Below, in pieces: positions 1-8,499 of a stretch of DNA of 64,000 bases. The position numbers and the translations under genes are program-made. Source of the stretch: Kaistia dalseonensis (GTDB taxonomy: Bacteria > Pseudomonadota > Alphaproteobacteria > Rhizobiales > Kaistiaceae); contig NZ_JAUSVO010000002.1 of the NCBI RefSeq assembly GCF_030814715.1, positions 310,001 through 374,000 of the forward strand. Reading direction: 5' to 3'. The notes below the pieces were generated by a model. That model did no database searches. It had not been told where the DNA came from and was given only the letters and a program-made list of their open reading frames with translations. The first letter of the stretch is position 1, and each line of letters starts with the position of its first letter.

Positions 1-17
1 GAGGGTTGGGCACTCAT
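1..17 (-). CDS. First codons of a further gene of the sugar ABC operon (cut by window edge)
   Basis: An ATG on the minus strand at 17..15 starts the peptide MSAQP and runs out of the window. An AAGGAG ribosome site at 24-29 lies six bases upstream. It begins 41 bases after the permease stop and points the same way, so it probably belongs to the same operon. An ABC ATPase or a sugar-processing enzyme would be usual here, but five residues do not identify it. Confidence 0.5.
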
Positions 18-58
18 GGAGGTCTCCTTGGCGTTTGATTTTGTTAGGGGGGCGAGCG

Positions 59-925
59 CTACTTCACGGCCCCGGCCGTCAGGCCGCGAATGTAGAAGCG
101 CTGGAGCAGCAGGAAGAGGATCAGGCACGGGATCATCATGACGGTGACGCCCGCCTGGACGGCGCCCCAGTCGATGGCGCCGAAGCGGCCGGACTGGACC
201 GCCGTCATCATGATCGGCAGCGTGAACTTGGACTGGTCGGTCATCAGCACGAGGGCCGCTAGGAACTCGTTCCAGGTGTTCAGGAACGCGAAGAGCGCGA
301 CCGTGACGACACCGGGCCAGACCAGCGGCAGCATGATCTTGGTCAGCAGCGCGACGCTTCTGGCGCCGTCGATCCGGGCCGCTTCCTCGATCTCCTTCGG
401 CACGGCGTCGAAGGCGTTCCGCATCATGAAGATCGAGAAGGGCAGTTGCAGCGTCACATAGACCAGCACGAGGCCGGTGAGCGTGTTCTGCAGGCCGAGC
501 CACGACAGGATCAGGAAGATCGGCGTCAGGATCGACTGGAAGGGGATCATGATCGTCGACAGGATGATGATGAAGAAGAAGTTCTTGAACGGGAAGCGGA
601 AGCGCGAGAACCCGTAGCCAGCGAGCAGGCTGATGACCGCGGTGAGGACCACGCTGGAGACGGCGACGAAGATGCTGTTCTGCGCGGAATGCCAGAGGCC
701 GGCACCGAAACTGTCGAGCGTCAGGTAGTTCTGGATCGAGAAGCCCGTCGTCGGCCATGGCGGAATCGGCGGCTGGCGGGCCTCCGACGGCGGCTTGAAG
801 GTCGACAGGATCGCCCAGACGATCGGCGCGATGAAGATCACCGACAGGAACAGGCCGACACTGTGCTCGGCGACGAGGCCTCCGAGCGTTCGGTTGTCGC
901 GGATACGGTTCGCAGCGGCCATCAT
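59..925 (-). CDS. Carbohydrate ABC transporter permease, MalG/UgpE type
   Basis: Inner-membrane permease of 288 residues, one half of the channel of a sugar importer. Six hydrophobic segments can be read, the first near residues 22-42. The cytoplasmic EAA loop (EEAARIDGA...ILMP-type ending in LPL) near residues 190-215 contacts the ATPase. The open frame extends upstream, but ATG 925 is chosen because it overlaps the stop of the preceding permease (ATGA) and follows a GGAGGG site. The neighbours are the second permease, a binding protein and a LacI regulator. The substrate cannot be told from sequence; the CUT1 family carries oligosaccharides, polyols or glycerol phosphate. Confidence 0.93.
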   Translation of the reverse strand: MMAAANRIRDNRTLGGLVAEHSVGLFLSVIFIAPIVWAILSTFKPPSEARQPPIPPWPTTGFSIQNYLTLDSFGAGLWHSAQNSIFVAVSSVVLTAVISLLAGYGFSRFRFPFKNFFFIIILSTIMIPFQSILTPIFLILSWLGLQNTLTGLVLVYVTLQLPFSIFMMRNAFDAVPKEIEEAARIDGARSVALLTKIMLPLVWPGVVTVALFAFLNTWNEFLAALVLMTDQSKFTLPIMMTAVQSGRFGAIDWGAVQAGVTVMMIPCLILFLLLQRFYIRGLTAGAVK

Positions 926-1854
926 GTGCCCTCCGGATTGCGCAGAAGGCGGAGCTGGACGAGGCTCAGCACCACGAGGATGACGAGGAGGACCATCGAC
1001 AGTGCCGCGCCATAGCCGAGCTTGAACGACACGAAGGACTGGTTGAAGATCCAGTAGACCGCCGTGATCGTCGAGTTGCGCGGCCCGCCACGCAGCAGGA
1101 TGTAGAACTGGTCGAAGGCGAGGATCGATCCGGCGACGGACAGGATCAGCGCCAGCGCGACCGTCCTGCGCATCAGTGGCAGCGTGATCGCGCGGAAGCG
1201 CTGCCAGGCATTGGCGCCGTCGATCTTGGCGGCTTCCTGCAGCTCGGTCGGGATCGACTGGAGCCCGGTCATCAGGATCACCATGGTGAAGCCGGCGACC
1301 TTCCAGACCACCATGACGATGATCGACCAGAAGGCGGGATTGAACGTCGCGAGCAGGTTGAACTTCTTCTCGGTCAGGCCGAGCATCTGCGCCGCGGGGC
1401 TGAAGAGGCCCGAATCCACATTGAGCAGCCACGCCCAGAGCAGGCTCGCCGACGCGAAGCCGACCACCACGGGCATGAAGAAGGCCGTGCGATAGACACC
1501 TGCCATCGGCCGCGGCTTCTCGACGAAGAGCGCCAGCGGGAAGGCGACGGCGAAGATCGCGATCGTCACGATCACCGTATAGTAGAGCGTGAATTTGAGG
1601 GCGTTCCAGAAGCGGACGTCCTTGGTGATCGCGACGTAATTGTCGAGGCCGATGAAGCGGTGCCCGCCCATCAGCGGCCAATTGTGCAGCGACATCCAGG
1701 CCGTCATGCCGAGCGGGATGACGAAGAACACCGTCACCAGCGCGATCGCCGGCGCGATATAGAGCAGTCCGATCCAGTGGCTGCGGTCCACCTTGGACGA
1801 GCGCACTGTCCGTCGCACGGGGACGGTGCCTGCCTTGGCCGAGATCGAGGACAT
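922..1854 (-). CDS. Carbohydrate ABC transporter permease, MalF/UgpA type
   Basis: Inner-membrane permease of 310 residues. A basic N-terminal tail of about 30 residues is followed by six membrane segments. The EAA motif reads QEAAKIDGANAWQRF followed by ITLPL, about residues 205-230. It pairs with the downstream MalG-type permease, which overlaps it by four bases, so the two are translationally coupled. Together with the binding protein encoded just upstream it makes a CUT1 sugar importer. No ATPase is seen inside the window; it may lie past the left edge or be a shared one. Confidence 0.93.
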   Translation of the reverse strand: MSSISAKAGTVPVRRTVRSSKVDRSHWIGLLYIAPAIALVTVFFVIPLGMTAWMSLHNWPLMGGHRFIGLDNYVAITKDVRFWNALKFTLYYTVIVTIAIFAVAFPLALFVEKPRPMAGVYRTAFFMPVVVGFASASLLWAWLLNVDSGLFSPAAQMLGLTEKKFNLLATFNPAFWSIIVMVVWKVAGFTMVILMTGLQSIPTELQEAAKIDGANAWQRFRAITLPLMRRTVALALILSVAGSILAFDQFYILLRGGPRNSTITAVYWIFNQSFVSFKLGYGAALSMVLLVILVVLSLVQLRLLRNPEGT

Positions 1855-1885
1855 GGCGTTTCCTTCAACGCGGAGGAGCGGACAT

Positions 1886-1911
1886 GCGAGGGCGCGTCCG
1901 CGCGCCCTCGC
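1886..1911 (-). repeat. GC-rich stem-loop between binding-protein and permease genes
   Basis: A perfect 11-base inverted repeat, GCGAGGGCGCG at 1886-1896 and its complement at 1901-1911, with a four-base loop. It lies in the 71-base gap between the binding-protein stop and the permease start. There is no T tract, so it is not a classical terminator. Hairpins here often stabilise the binding-protein message and lower permease expression. The second ABC operon in this window has one in the same place. Confidence 0.65.
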
Positions 1912-1925
1912 TGTTGCGGGATGGC

Positions 1926-3173
1926 CTACTGGCCGGTGCCCGCGTCGATGATGCCCTGCATCGTGTCCTGGGCATTCTTGATCGAGCCGTCGACGTCGTC
2001 GCCGTAGAAGACCTCGCTGATCAGCTGCGCCCAGGGACCATTGGCCGAATTGATGATGTCGTTGAACACCACCGAATAGGGCGTATGGCCGTTGGCCATG
2101 GCTTCGGCCGCGATCTGGTAGCGCGGATCGAGATCCTTCAGCGCTTCCTTGGCGATATCACCACGCACCGGCAGGCTGCCGAGGCTCGCGAGCAGGGTCT
2201 GCCCCTCCAGCGAATAGGAGAAGTCGAGGAATTCCTGCAGGACCTTGAGCTTCGGCGTGCCCTTGGTGACGACGAAATTGTCGCCGCCGGCAAAGGAGGA
2301 CCAGCCGCCATCCTTGCCCGGCAGGAAGGTGACGCCGTAGTCGATGTCCTTGTACTGCGTGTTGAGCGCGCCGATGGCGAAGGCACCCGACGGGGCGATG
2401 CCGATATTGCCGCCGGCGAACGCCGCGAAGAAGTTGGCGCCGGTGTCGGTCTGCGCGCCCTCGGGCACGAGGCCCTTCTTGACCATGTCGCGATAGAAGT
2501 CGATCGCCTCGCGCAGCTTCGGATCGTTCAGCGTCGCCTTGCTGCCGTCATCGGAGAGAATGCTGCCGCCCGACGCCCAGACCAGCGGCGCGAAGGTGAA
2601 GATGTTGCAGCCGGGGCACGCGCCGGAGAAGTAGAAGCCCTTGATGTCGCCGCCGAGCGCATTGACCTTCTCGGCATCGGCTTCGATCTCGGCCCAGTTG
2701 GTCGGTCCCTTTTCCGGATCGAGGCCGGCCTGCTTGAACAGCTTCTTGTTCCAGATCAGGACCGAGCTGTCGGCCGAATAGGGCAAGCCGTAGATCTTGT
2801 CCTTATAGGTGCCGGTCTTCACATGGGCCGGCGACAGATCCTTGTAATAGGGCAAGGACTTGGCCCAGTCGGTGATGTCCTCGAGCTGGCCGGCCGCCGC
2901 GAAGGCCGGCGTGTAGATCAGGTCGAGCGAAAGCCCGTCCGGCGCCGTGCCGCCAGCAGCCGAGGTCGCGTATTTCTGCACCAGTTCGCCCGTCGGGATG
3001 ATGTCGAGCTTGATCTGGTTTTCATGGCTCTTGTTGAAGGCCTCGACGATCTTCGGCATGAAGGTCGACGAATCCGAGCGGGCCCAGATCGTGGCCGTCT
3101 CGGCCGCGGCAGCCAGCGCCGTCATCGACATCAGGGCCGCCGTGGCGGCCATCAGGCGTGTCAGTCTTTTCAT
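1926..3173 (-). CDS. Extracellular sugar-binding protein of ABC importer (family 1 SBP)
   Basis: Periplasmic solute-binding protein of 415 residues for the two permeases that follow. It has a clear Sec signal peptide (MKRLTRLM, then an Ala-rich core ending ALAAAAE at about residue 24) and then the usual start of family 1 binding proteins (ETATIWARSDSS). In-frame ATGs also lie at 3203 and 3179. ATG 3173 is preferred because GGGAGG sits seven bases before it and the signal peptide begins there. It lies 63 bases downstream of the LacI gene on the same strand. The substrate is unknown. Confidence 0.92.
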   Translation of the reverse strand: MKRLTRLMAATAALMSMTALAAAAETATIWARSDSSTFMPKIVEAFNKSHENQIKLDIIPTGELVQKYATSAAGGTAPDGLSLDLIYTPAFAAAGQLEDITDWAKSLPYYKDLSPAHVKTGTYKDKIYGLPYSADSSVLIWNKKLFKQAGLDPEKGPTNWAEIEADAEKVNALGGDIKGFYFSGACPGCNIFTFAPLVWASGGSILSDDGSKATLNDPKLREAIDFYRDMVKKGLVPEGAQTDTGANFFAAFAGGNIGIAPSGAFAIGALNTQYKDIDYGVTFLPGKDGGWSSFAGGDNFVVTKGTPKLKVLQEFLDFSYSLEGQTLLASLGSLPVRGDIAKEALKDLDPRYQIAAEAMANGHTPYSVVFNDIINSANGPWAQLISEVFYGDDVDGSIKNAQDTMQGIIDAGTGQ

Positions 3174-3236
3174 TTCCATTCCTCCCTTGAGACATCGCAT
3201 CACCGCAGCTCCTCCCGCGGTGCACGACGGTTTCGT

Positions 3237-4289
3237 TCAGCCGTCCGGTGGTGGATGGCCGCAAGACTGGCGCACCACGAGACGGCACGGCAGTTTCCGG
3301 ATACCCGGCTCGACGGGCTTGCCGTCGACCAGGGAAAGCAGGGTCAGCCCGGCCTCGCGGCCGAGCGCGACAAGGTTCATGTCGACGGTGGTGAGCGGCG
3401 GGCGCGAGGCGCTGGCCACGATCTCCCAATTGTCGAAGCCGATCACGCCGACATCTTCCGGCACGCGGATGCCGCGCTCGCGCAGCGCATCGATCACGCC
3501 GCGCGCGATCTGGTCATTGCCGCAGAAGACAGCGTCCGGGGCCGGTCCATCGCCGCCGAAGAGCCGGGCGACCGCCTCATGGCCCCAGGCCTCCGACCAC
3601 CGCCCCATCAGCACGTCGTAGAGCGGCAGGCCCGCCGCGCGCAGCACGGCCTGATAGGCGGCCGCGCGCTGGTGCACGACGGTGAACGTGTCGGGCCCCG
3701 TGACATGAACGATCCGCCTGCGGCCGAGGCCGACCAGATGCTCGACCGCCAGTTGCGCGCCCTGCTCGTCATCCGAGACGAAGGCGATCGAGCCCGGATC
3801 GGGCTGGGTAAAGGCATAGATGACGGGAATGCCGAGCTGGGCGAGATCGACGGGAAGGTGACGGTCGACACGCTTGCCGGTCGCGATGATGCCGTCGACG
3901 CGCTTGTCGAGCATGGCGTCGACATGCAGCTGGCCGAGGCGCGAATCGTCCTCGACATTGCAGAGGAATACCGAGACGCCATTATCGACCAGCGCATCGG
4001 AAATGCCGGCCATGACCGGCAGCGAGAAGCGGCCGTAAGTGTCGTTGGTGAGCAGACCGACCGTGAAGCTGCGCTGGCGCAACAGGCTCTGCGCCAGGCT
4101 GTTCGGCCGGAAGCCGAGCCGGCGCGCCGTCTCCTGGATCCGCGTGCGCGTCTCGGCCGTCATGCGGCCCTGGTCGTTGAGCGCCTTGGACGCGGTCGCG
4201 ACGCTGACGCCGGCCTCGAGCGCGACATCGCGCAGCGTCACGGGTCGCCTGCGGGCGATCCTGATCTCGCTGTCCGTGATGTCGGTCAT
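3237..4289 (-). CDS. LacI-family transcriptional regulator of the sugar operon
   Basis: A 350-residue repressor-type protein. An N-terminal helix-turn-helix and hinge occupy about residues 18-75 (VTLRDVALEAGVSVATASKAL), followed by a periplasmic-binding-like effector domain. ATG 4289 follows GGGAGAG at good spacing; the open frame continues upstream without a ribosome site. As first gene of the operon it probably controls its own transcript along with the transporter. The two palindromes at 4337-4354 and 4404-4421 fit the A-T-rich symmetric sites such proteins bind. The effector is probably the transported sugar or a derivative (inference). Confidence 0.93.
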   Translation of the reverse strand: MTDITDSEIRIARRRPVTLRDVALEAGVSVATASKALNDQGRMTAETRTRIQETARRLGFRPNSLAQSLLRQRSFTVGLLTNDTYGRFSLPVMAGISDALVDNGVSVFLCNVEDDSRLGQLHVDAMLDKRVDGIIATGKRVDRHLPVDLAQLGIPVIYAFTQPDPGSIAFVSDDEQGAQLAVEHLVGLGRRRIVHVTGPDTFTVVHQRAAAYQAVLRAAGLPLYDVLMGRWSEAWGHEAVARLFGGDGPAPDAVFCGNDQIARGVIDALRERGIRVPEDVGVIGFDNWEIVASASRPPLTTVDMNLVALGREAGLTLLSLVDGKPVEPGIRKLPCRLVVRQSCGHPPPDG

Positions 4290-4336
4290 GGCGCTCTCCC
4301 TGTGAGCCGGCGAATTCATTTCCGCTCGCCTTGCTC

Positions 4337-4354
4337 TGAGAAAAGCTTTTCTCA
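4337..4354. promoter_or_regulatory. Operator palindrome 1 for the LacI-type regulator
   Basis: TGAGAAAAGCTTTTCTCA is a perfect 18-base palindrome 48 bases upstream of the regulator start codon. It shares TGAGAAAA/TTTTCTCA arms with a second site whose centre is 67 bases away. Even spacing and a central CG-type step are usual for LacI-family sites; here the centre is GC. Confidence 0.75.
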
Positions 4355-4403
4355 TCCGGCACTTAAAAATGGCGGAGGAAAGGACCGACCGCCAGGAACC
4401 AGA

Positions 4404-4421
4404 TGAGAAAACCTTTTCTCA
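4404..4421. promoter_or_regulatory. Operator palindrome 2 for the LacI-type regulator
   Basis: TGAGAAAACCTTTTCTCA has the same two 8-base arms as the site at 4337-4354 and differs only in the central step. The centres are 67 bases apart (about six and a half helical turns), so looping or cooperative binding over the promoter of the lacI-transporter operon is possible. No clear -35/-10 pair was found between the two sites. Confidence 0.75.
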
Positions 4422-4534
4422 TTGAAAAGCTATACGGAGTTTTCGATCGGCGCAAGCGGCCGTGGCGAAGATTTGCGCAAGCCTCCGCCCGTCGCGACAC
4501 ACCGGCTCTGAGGCTTGCAACTGGCCTCGGGCGG

Positions 4535-5218
4535 TCAGAGCGCCTGCCAGAACGCCGTCGCCCAGCGATAGAAGAAGAGGCTCAGTTCCGCCCCGAAGAA
4601 GACGATGGCACTGTTCCATGCGATGGCGATCACGGTCAGCACCGTGCCGGCGAGCACGGCCACGCCGTCGCGCTCGATGAGGCCGAAGGCGAAGGCGATC
4701 ACGGCGAGCGCCGGCAACTGATTGCCGAGCGGGATCGGCAGCAGGATCATCACGGCATGGACGAAGATCGGCAGCGCCAGGATGAATTGCGCGACCCGCC
4801 CCGTCAGAATCGGCCAGCGCGGCCGCAGCAGCCATTCAACCCGTCGGAACCAGGGCGCGATCCAGGCGCCACCCTTGACCACCGGCCCGCGCGGCAGGCT
4901 GAAGCGCCGGAGCCTCTGCGGCAGGATCAGCCGATCGGCGCCGAGCATCACCTGAAGCGACAGGATCGCCAGCGCCGTGCCGAACACCACGCCTGTGGGC
5001 AGGCCAGGCATCGGGATGAACGAGGGCAGCGCCAGCATGAGGATCGTGATGCCCAGCCCCGATTCGCCGAGCGCATCGACCATTTCGCCCAGCGAAACGC
5101 GATCCTCCGTCAGCACGCTGTCGAGGCTCGACAGGATCACCGAGGCCGAGCGCGGCGGGATGAAGATGTGTGCGGCGGCGCCAGCGGGCAGATCCGACGT
5201 CAATCGAGCGATCCTCAT
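4535..5218 (-). CDS. exoD: ExoD-family exopolysaccharide synthesis protein
   Basis: Integral membrane protein of 227 residues with the ExoD family layout. A cytoplasmic N-terminal part carries SLGEMVDALGESGLG near residues 42-56, followed by the MLALPSFIPMPGLPTG-like segment and several membrane helices to the C terminus. In Sinorhizobium ExoD affects exopolysaccharide production and alkali tolerance; its biochemical role is unsettled. It is transcribed alone, toward the sugar operon, and diverges from the MscS gene. The C-terminal helices (VAVLAGTVLTVIAIAWNSAIVF) are typical of the family. Confidence 0.88.
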   Translation of the reverse strand: MRIARLTSDLPAGAAAHIFIPPRSASVILSSLDSVLTEDRVSLGEMVDALGESGLGITILMLALPSFIPMPGLPTGVVFGTALAILSLQVMLGADRLILPQRLRRFSLPRGPVVKGGAWIAPWFRRVEWLLRPRWPILTGRVAQFILALPIFVHAVMILLPIPLGNQLPALAVIAFAFGLIERDGVAVLAGTVLTVIAIAWNSAIVFFGAELSLFFYRWATAFWQAL

Positions 5219-5377
5219 TGGCTACGGCAGGGCGAAGCGCATATAGGTCTGTTCGCCGCATCCGCCACCTTCATGGCGCGGTTTCCTTGACCGCCGCATG
5301 AAGGTGGGCCTTCGTATTATCGACACGTTTCATCCTTCTTCTACCCACGCCTCAACGATTTCTGCCGGGAGATAAGC

Positions 5378-7738
5378 TTGGTTGGCGATATCGCGCGCCG
5401 TTTCGCGCCCCAAAGCTTGCGATCGATCGTCTTCGCGCTTGCGAGCCTCATCGTGCTTGCCTTCTGCGCGGGCGCTTCCGCCCAGAGCGCGGCGACCGAT
5501 GAGGCGCAGGTCACGATCAATGGCTGGAACGCCACGCTCGAGCGCATCGATACGGCCCTGCGCGCAGAGGGCATCGCGGAAGCCGATCTCCGCCGGCTGC
5601 GCGACCAGGTCTCCGAGGTCATCGACAGCGCCAATGCGTTTGCCAACAGCCTGACCGGACAGGTCGCGGCGGCGGCCGCCCAGGTCAAGCAATTGGCGCC
5701 GATGGAAGGGGCCGACGCCAGCGTCTCGGATGCGATCAAGGCCGATCGCGACGCGGCACAAAAGGTCTATGCCGACCTTGCGGGCAGCCAGCAGCAGGCC
5801 CAGGCCGTCGCGGCGCACGGCCTCTATACCTCGACGCAGATCAATGACCGCCGCCGCGCGCTGTTCACCGCGCGGCTGCTGCAGCGCAACAGCAGCCTGC
5901 TCGATCCTTCGCTCTGGCAGGATGCCGCCGCCGAAGTGCCGGTACTGATCGAGCGGACCGGCATTCTCTTCGGCGACTGGATCAAGCTGCTCGCCAATCG
6001 CAGCGACCGCTCGGCGATCGCGATGGTGGTGGGCCTGCTCGCGGTCATGGTGGCCGTGACGCTGCCCGGCCGCGCCCTGCTGCTCCGCCGGCTTGGACGT
6101 CGGGCCGCCCTGAAGCCCAAGGCGAGCCGGCCGCGCATCGTCACGGCCACGACGATCATCGCCATCAATACGATCGTTCCGCTCCTGGTCCTGGCGAGCG
6201 GTCACGCGATCCTCAACGCGCTCGATCTCTCGCCCGACAGGATCGACCAGCTCTGGTACGGCTTCACCTCGGCGGTCGTGTTCTTCTCGCTCGGCTTCGG
6301 CCTCGCCCGCGCGCTGCTCACGCCGGCAGGCTCCGACTTCCGGCTGGTCGCGCTCGACGACAACGTGGCACGGCGTGTCTTCCGGCTGACGGTCGCCATC
6401 GCGGCGATCCAGGCGCTCGTCGTCTTTCTCGATGCCTTCACGCGGATCACCTTCACCGCCCTGCCCCTGATCGTCGCCGCCGATGGCGTGCTGTCGGGTA
6501 TCACGGCCATCCTGATCATCCTGAGCGTGCGAACGCTGAACCGGCGCCTGCCGATCGACGAGGAGGACAAGGACGATCCGCCGAACGACGAGAACGGCCT
6601 GCTGCGCTTCGCCCTCATCATGGCCGGCATACTGGCGACGACCGCCGTGGTCGTCGCCCTTCTCGGCTATGTGGCGCTGTGCCGCTTCATCGTCACCCAG
6701 ATCACCTGGATCACGATCATCGCGGCGCTCCTGATCCTACTGTTGAAGCTCGCCGACGAGGTGACCGCGGCGGCGTTCAAGCGCGACGGACTCGTCGGCA
6801 GCCGCCTGGTCTCGTCGATCGGCTTCGCCCCGCGCTCGGTGACGCAGGTCGGCGTCATCGTCAACGGCCTGGTGCAGGTCGGGCTCGTGGTTCTCGCCGT
6901 GCTCGCCGTCGCAGCGCCCTGGGGGGTTGACTCCGCGAGCCTGCTGGAGAGCATGCGCGTCCTGTTCTTCGGCTTCAAGATCGGCGCGATCACCATATCG
7001 ATCTCGACGATCGTCACGGCCATCGCCGTGTTCATCGTCGGCCTCATCATCACCCGCGCGATCCAGAACTGGCTCGATACGCGCTTCCTACCGACGACGC
7101 GGCTCGATTCGGGCCTGCGCAACTCGATCCGCACCAGCGTCGGCCATGTCGGCTGGATAGCGGCCGCGGCAATCGCCTTCGGTTATGCCGGGCTCGACCT
7201 CTCCAGCATCGCGATCGTCGCAGGTGCGCTGTCGGTCGGTATCGGCCTCGGCCTGCAATCGATCGTGAACAATTTCGTCTCGGGCCTGATCCTGCTCGCC
7301 GAGCGGCCGATCCGCGCCGGGGACTGGATCGCCGTTGGCGCCGAGGAAGGCACGGTCAAGCGCATCAATGTCCGCGCCACCGAGATCGAGACCGTCGACC
7401 GCGCCACCGTCATCGTGCCGAATTCGAGCCTGATTTCCGGCGTCGTGAAGAACATGGTGCTGCGCGACCGCTCGGGCCGTATCGTCGTGCCGGTGATGGT
7501 CTCCAAGAAGGCCGATGCGGAGCAGGTCCGGTCGATCCTGCTCGCGGCCGCCAAGGCGCATCCGCTGGTGCTCAACTATCCGGAGCCTGTGGTGCTGTTC
7601 ATGGCGTTCAACAATGTCTCACTCGATTTCGAGCTGCGCTGCTATCTCGCCGACATAACCAATGGCGCGACCACGCGATCCGATCTGCGCTTCGACGTGT
7701 TCAACCGGCTGCGCGATCAGGGGGTCGACCTGCCCTGA
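5378..7738 (+). CDS. Large MscS-family mechanosensitive channel with DUF3772 domain
   Basis: Inner-membrane channel protein of 786 residues. A signal peptide or first helix (about residues 14-36) is followed by a periplasmic region of some 190 residues resembling DUF3772, a run of membrane helices (about 210-560), and the C-terminal MscS pore and beta domain. The pore region reads VGIGLGLQSIVNNFVSGL, then AERPIRAGDWI and VPNSSLISGVVKN. The start is a TTG after GGGAG (5368-5372), six bases upstream, and no ATG fits the signal sequence. Such channels release solutes on hypo-osmotic shock. It stands alone and diverges from exoD. Confidence 0.92.
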   Translation: MVGDIARRFAPQSLRSIVFALASLIVLAFCAGASAQSAATDEAQVTINGWNATLERIDTALRAEGIAEADLRRLRDQVSEVIDSANAFANSLTGQVAAAAAQVKQLAPMEGADASVSDAIKADRDAAQKVYADLAGSQQQAQAVAAHGLYTSTQINDRRRALFTARLLQRNSSLLDPSLWQDAAAEVPVLIERTGILFGDWIKLLANRSDRSAIAMVVGLLAVMVAVTLPGRALLLRRLGRRAALKPKASRPRIVTATTIIAINTIVPLLVLASGHAILNALDLSPDRIDQLWYGFTSAVVFFSLGFGLARALLTPAGSDFRLVALDDNVARRVFRLTVAIAAIQALVVFLDAFTRITFTALPLIVAADGVLSGITAILIILSVRTLNRRLPIDEEDKDDPPNDENGLLRFALIMAGILATTAVVVALLGYVALCRFIVTQITWITIIAALLILLLKLADEVTAAAFKRDGLVGSRLVSSIGFAPRSVTQVGVIVNGLVQVGLVVLAVLAVAAPWGVDSASLLESMRVLFFGFKIGAITISISTIVTAIAVFIVGLIITRAIQNWLDTRFLPTTRLDSGLRNSIRTSVGHVGWIAAAAIAFGYAGLDLSSIAIVAGALSVGIGLGLQSIVNNFVSGLILLAERPIRAGDWIAVGAEEGTVKRINVRATEIETVDRATVIVPNSSLISGVVKNMVLRDRSGRIVVPVMVSKKADAEQVRSILLAAAKAHPLVLNYPEPVVLFMAFNNVSLDFELRCYLADITNGATTRSDLRFDVFNRLRDQGVDLP

Positions 7739-7865
7739 TCGAGCCTGCCAGCCTGTGAAAAGCGGGGTCATTGCGCGATTGCCGCAATTCGGCCAACACT
7801 GACGGCTCTCCAGAAGCCGTTCCATAGAATCGTTCCTGTCCCCCGGTTCCGCACGAGGCCGTCCG

Positions 7866-8474
7866 ATGAAGTCTCTACCCAGACCCTTGACCCTGATTGC
7901 CATGGGTCTTCTCGGTGCCACGGTGCTGGCCGGCTGCTCCGAGACGGTCGAAACGCCCCGATCGCCGATCTTCTATGACCGCCTCGACGCGGCCGGCGCG
8001 GCGGTCGATCCGCAAACTGCGGCCAATCTGATCACGGGATACCGCACCGCCCGCGGGCTCAGCGCGGTCGTGCCGGATGCGGCGCTGAACAAGATGGCCG
8101 CCGACCAGGCCCGCGCCATGGCCGCCGTCGATCAGGTCAGCCATGACGTCAAGGGTGGCGGCGCGTTCAACAAGCGCCTTGCCGCTTCGGGCTTCGATGC
8201 GGGCATCGCGGTCGAGAATGTCGGAGCGGGCTATCGCACGCTCGCGGAGGCCTTTTCCGGCTGGCGCGATTCGAAGTCGCACAACGCCAACATGCTGCGC
8301 CCCGGCGTGACGAAGCTCGGCATCGGCACCGCCTATGCGCCGAACAGCAAGTACAAGGTCTATTGGTCGCTGATCCTCGCCAAGCCCTATGAGCCGCCAG
8401 CGGCAATGGGCGCGCCACTGCCGGCCGATGGCAGCACCGTCGTCTCGATCGGCGGCGCGGTGATGACCAAATAG
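7866..8474 (+). CDS. CAP-domain (SCP/PR1-like) lipoprotein
   Basis: A 202-residue lipoprotein. The signal peptide ends in the lipobox LAGC, with the acylated Cys near residue 24. The CAP domain covers about 55-175. Its marks are GYRTARGLSAVVPDAALNKMAADQARAMA, the SHD motif with His near residue 93, and the NVGAGYRTLAEAFSGWRDSKSHNANML stretch with a second His. The bacterial CAP family (YkwD, CDC14-like) is widespread and its molecular role is mostly unknown. It stands alone between the channel gene and the convergent cupin gene. Confidence 0.9.
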   Translation: MKSLPRPLTLIAMGLLGATVLAGCSETVETPRSPIFYDRLDAAGAAVDPQTAANLITGYRTARGLSAVVPDAALNKMAADQARAMAAVDQVSHDVKGGGAFNKRLAASGFDAGIAVENVGAGYRTLAEAFSGWRDSKSHNANMLRPGVTKLGIGTAYAPNSKYKVYWSLILAKPYEPPAAMGAPLPADGSTVVSIGGAVMTK

Positions 8475-8499
8475 CTGCGATGAAGCGGCCTGGCCCCGG

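Noticed and set aside
1884-4406. A plus-strand open frame of over 800 codons opposite the sugar-binding protein and LacI genes
   Set aside because: It is a shadow of two genes with clear motifs on the other strand. GC-rich codon use keeps the opposite frame open. Its product is low-complexity Arg/Asp/Ala and has no ribosome site of its own.
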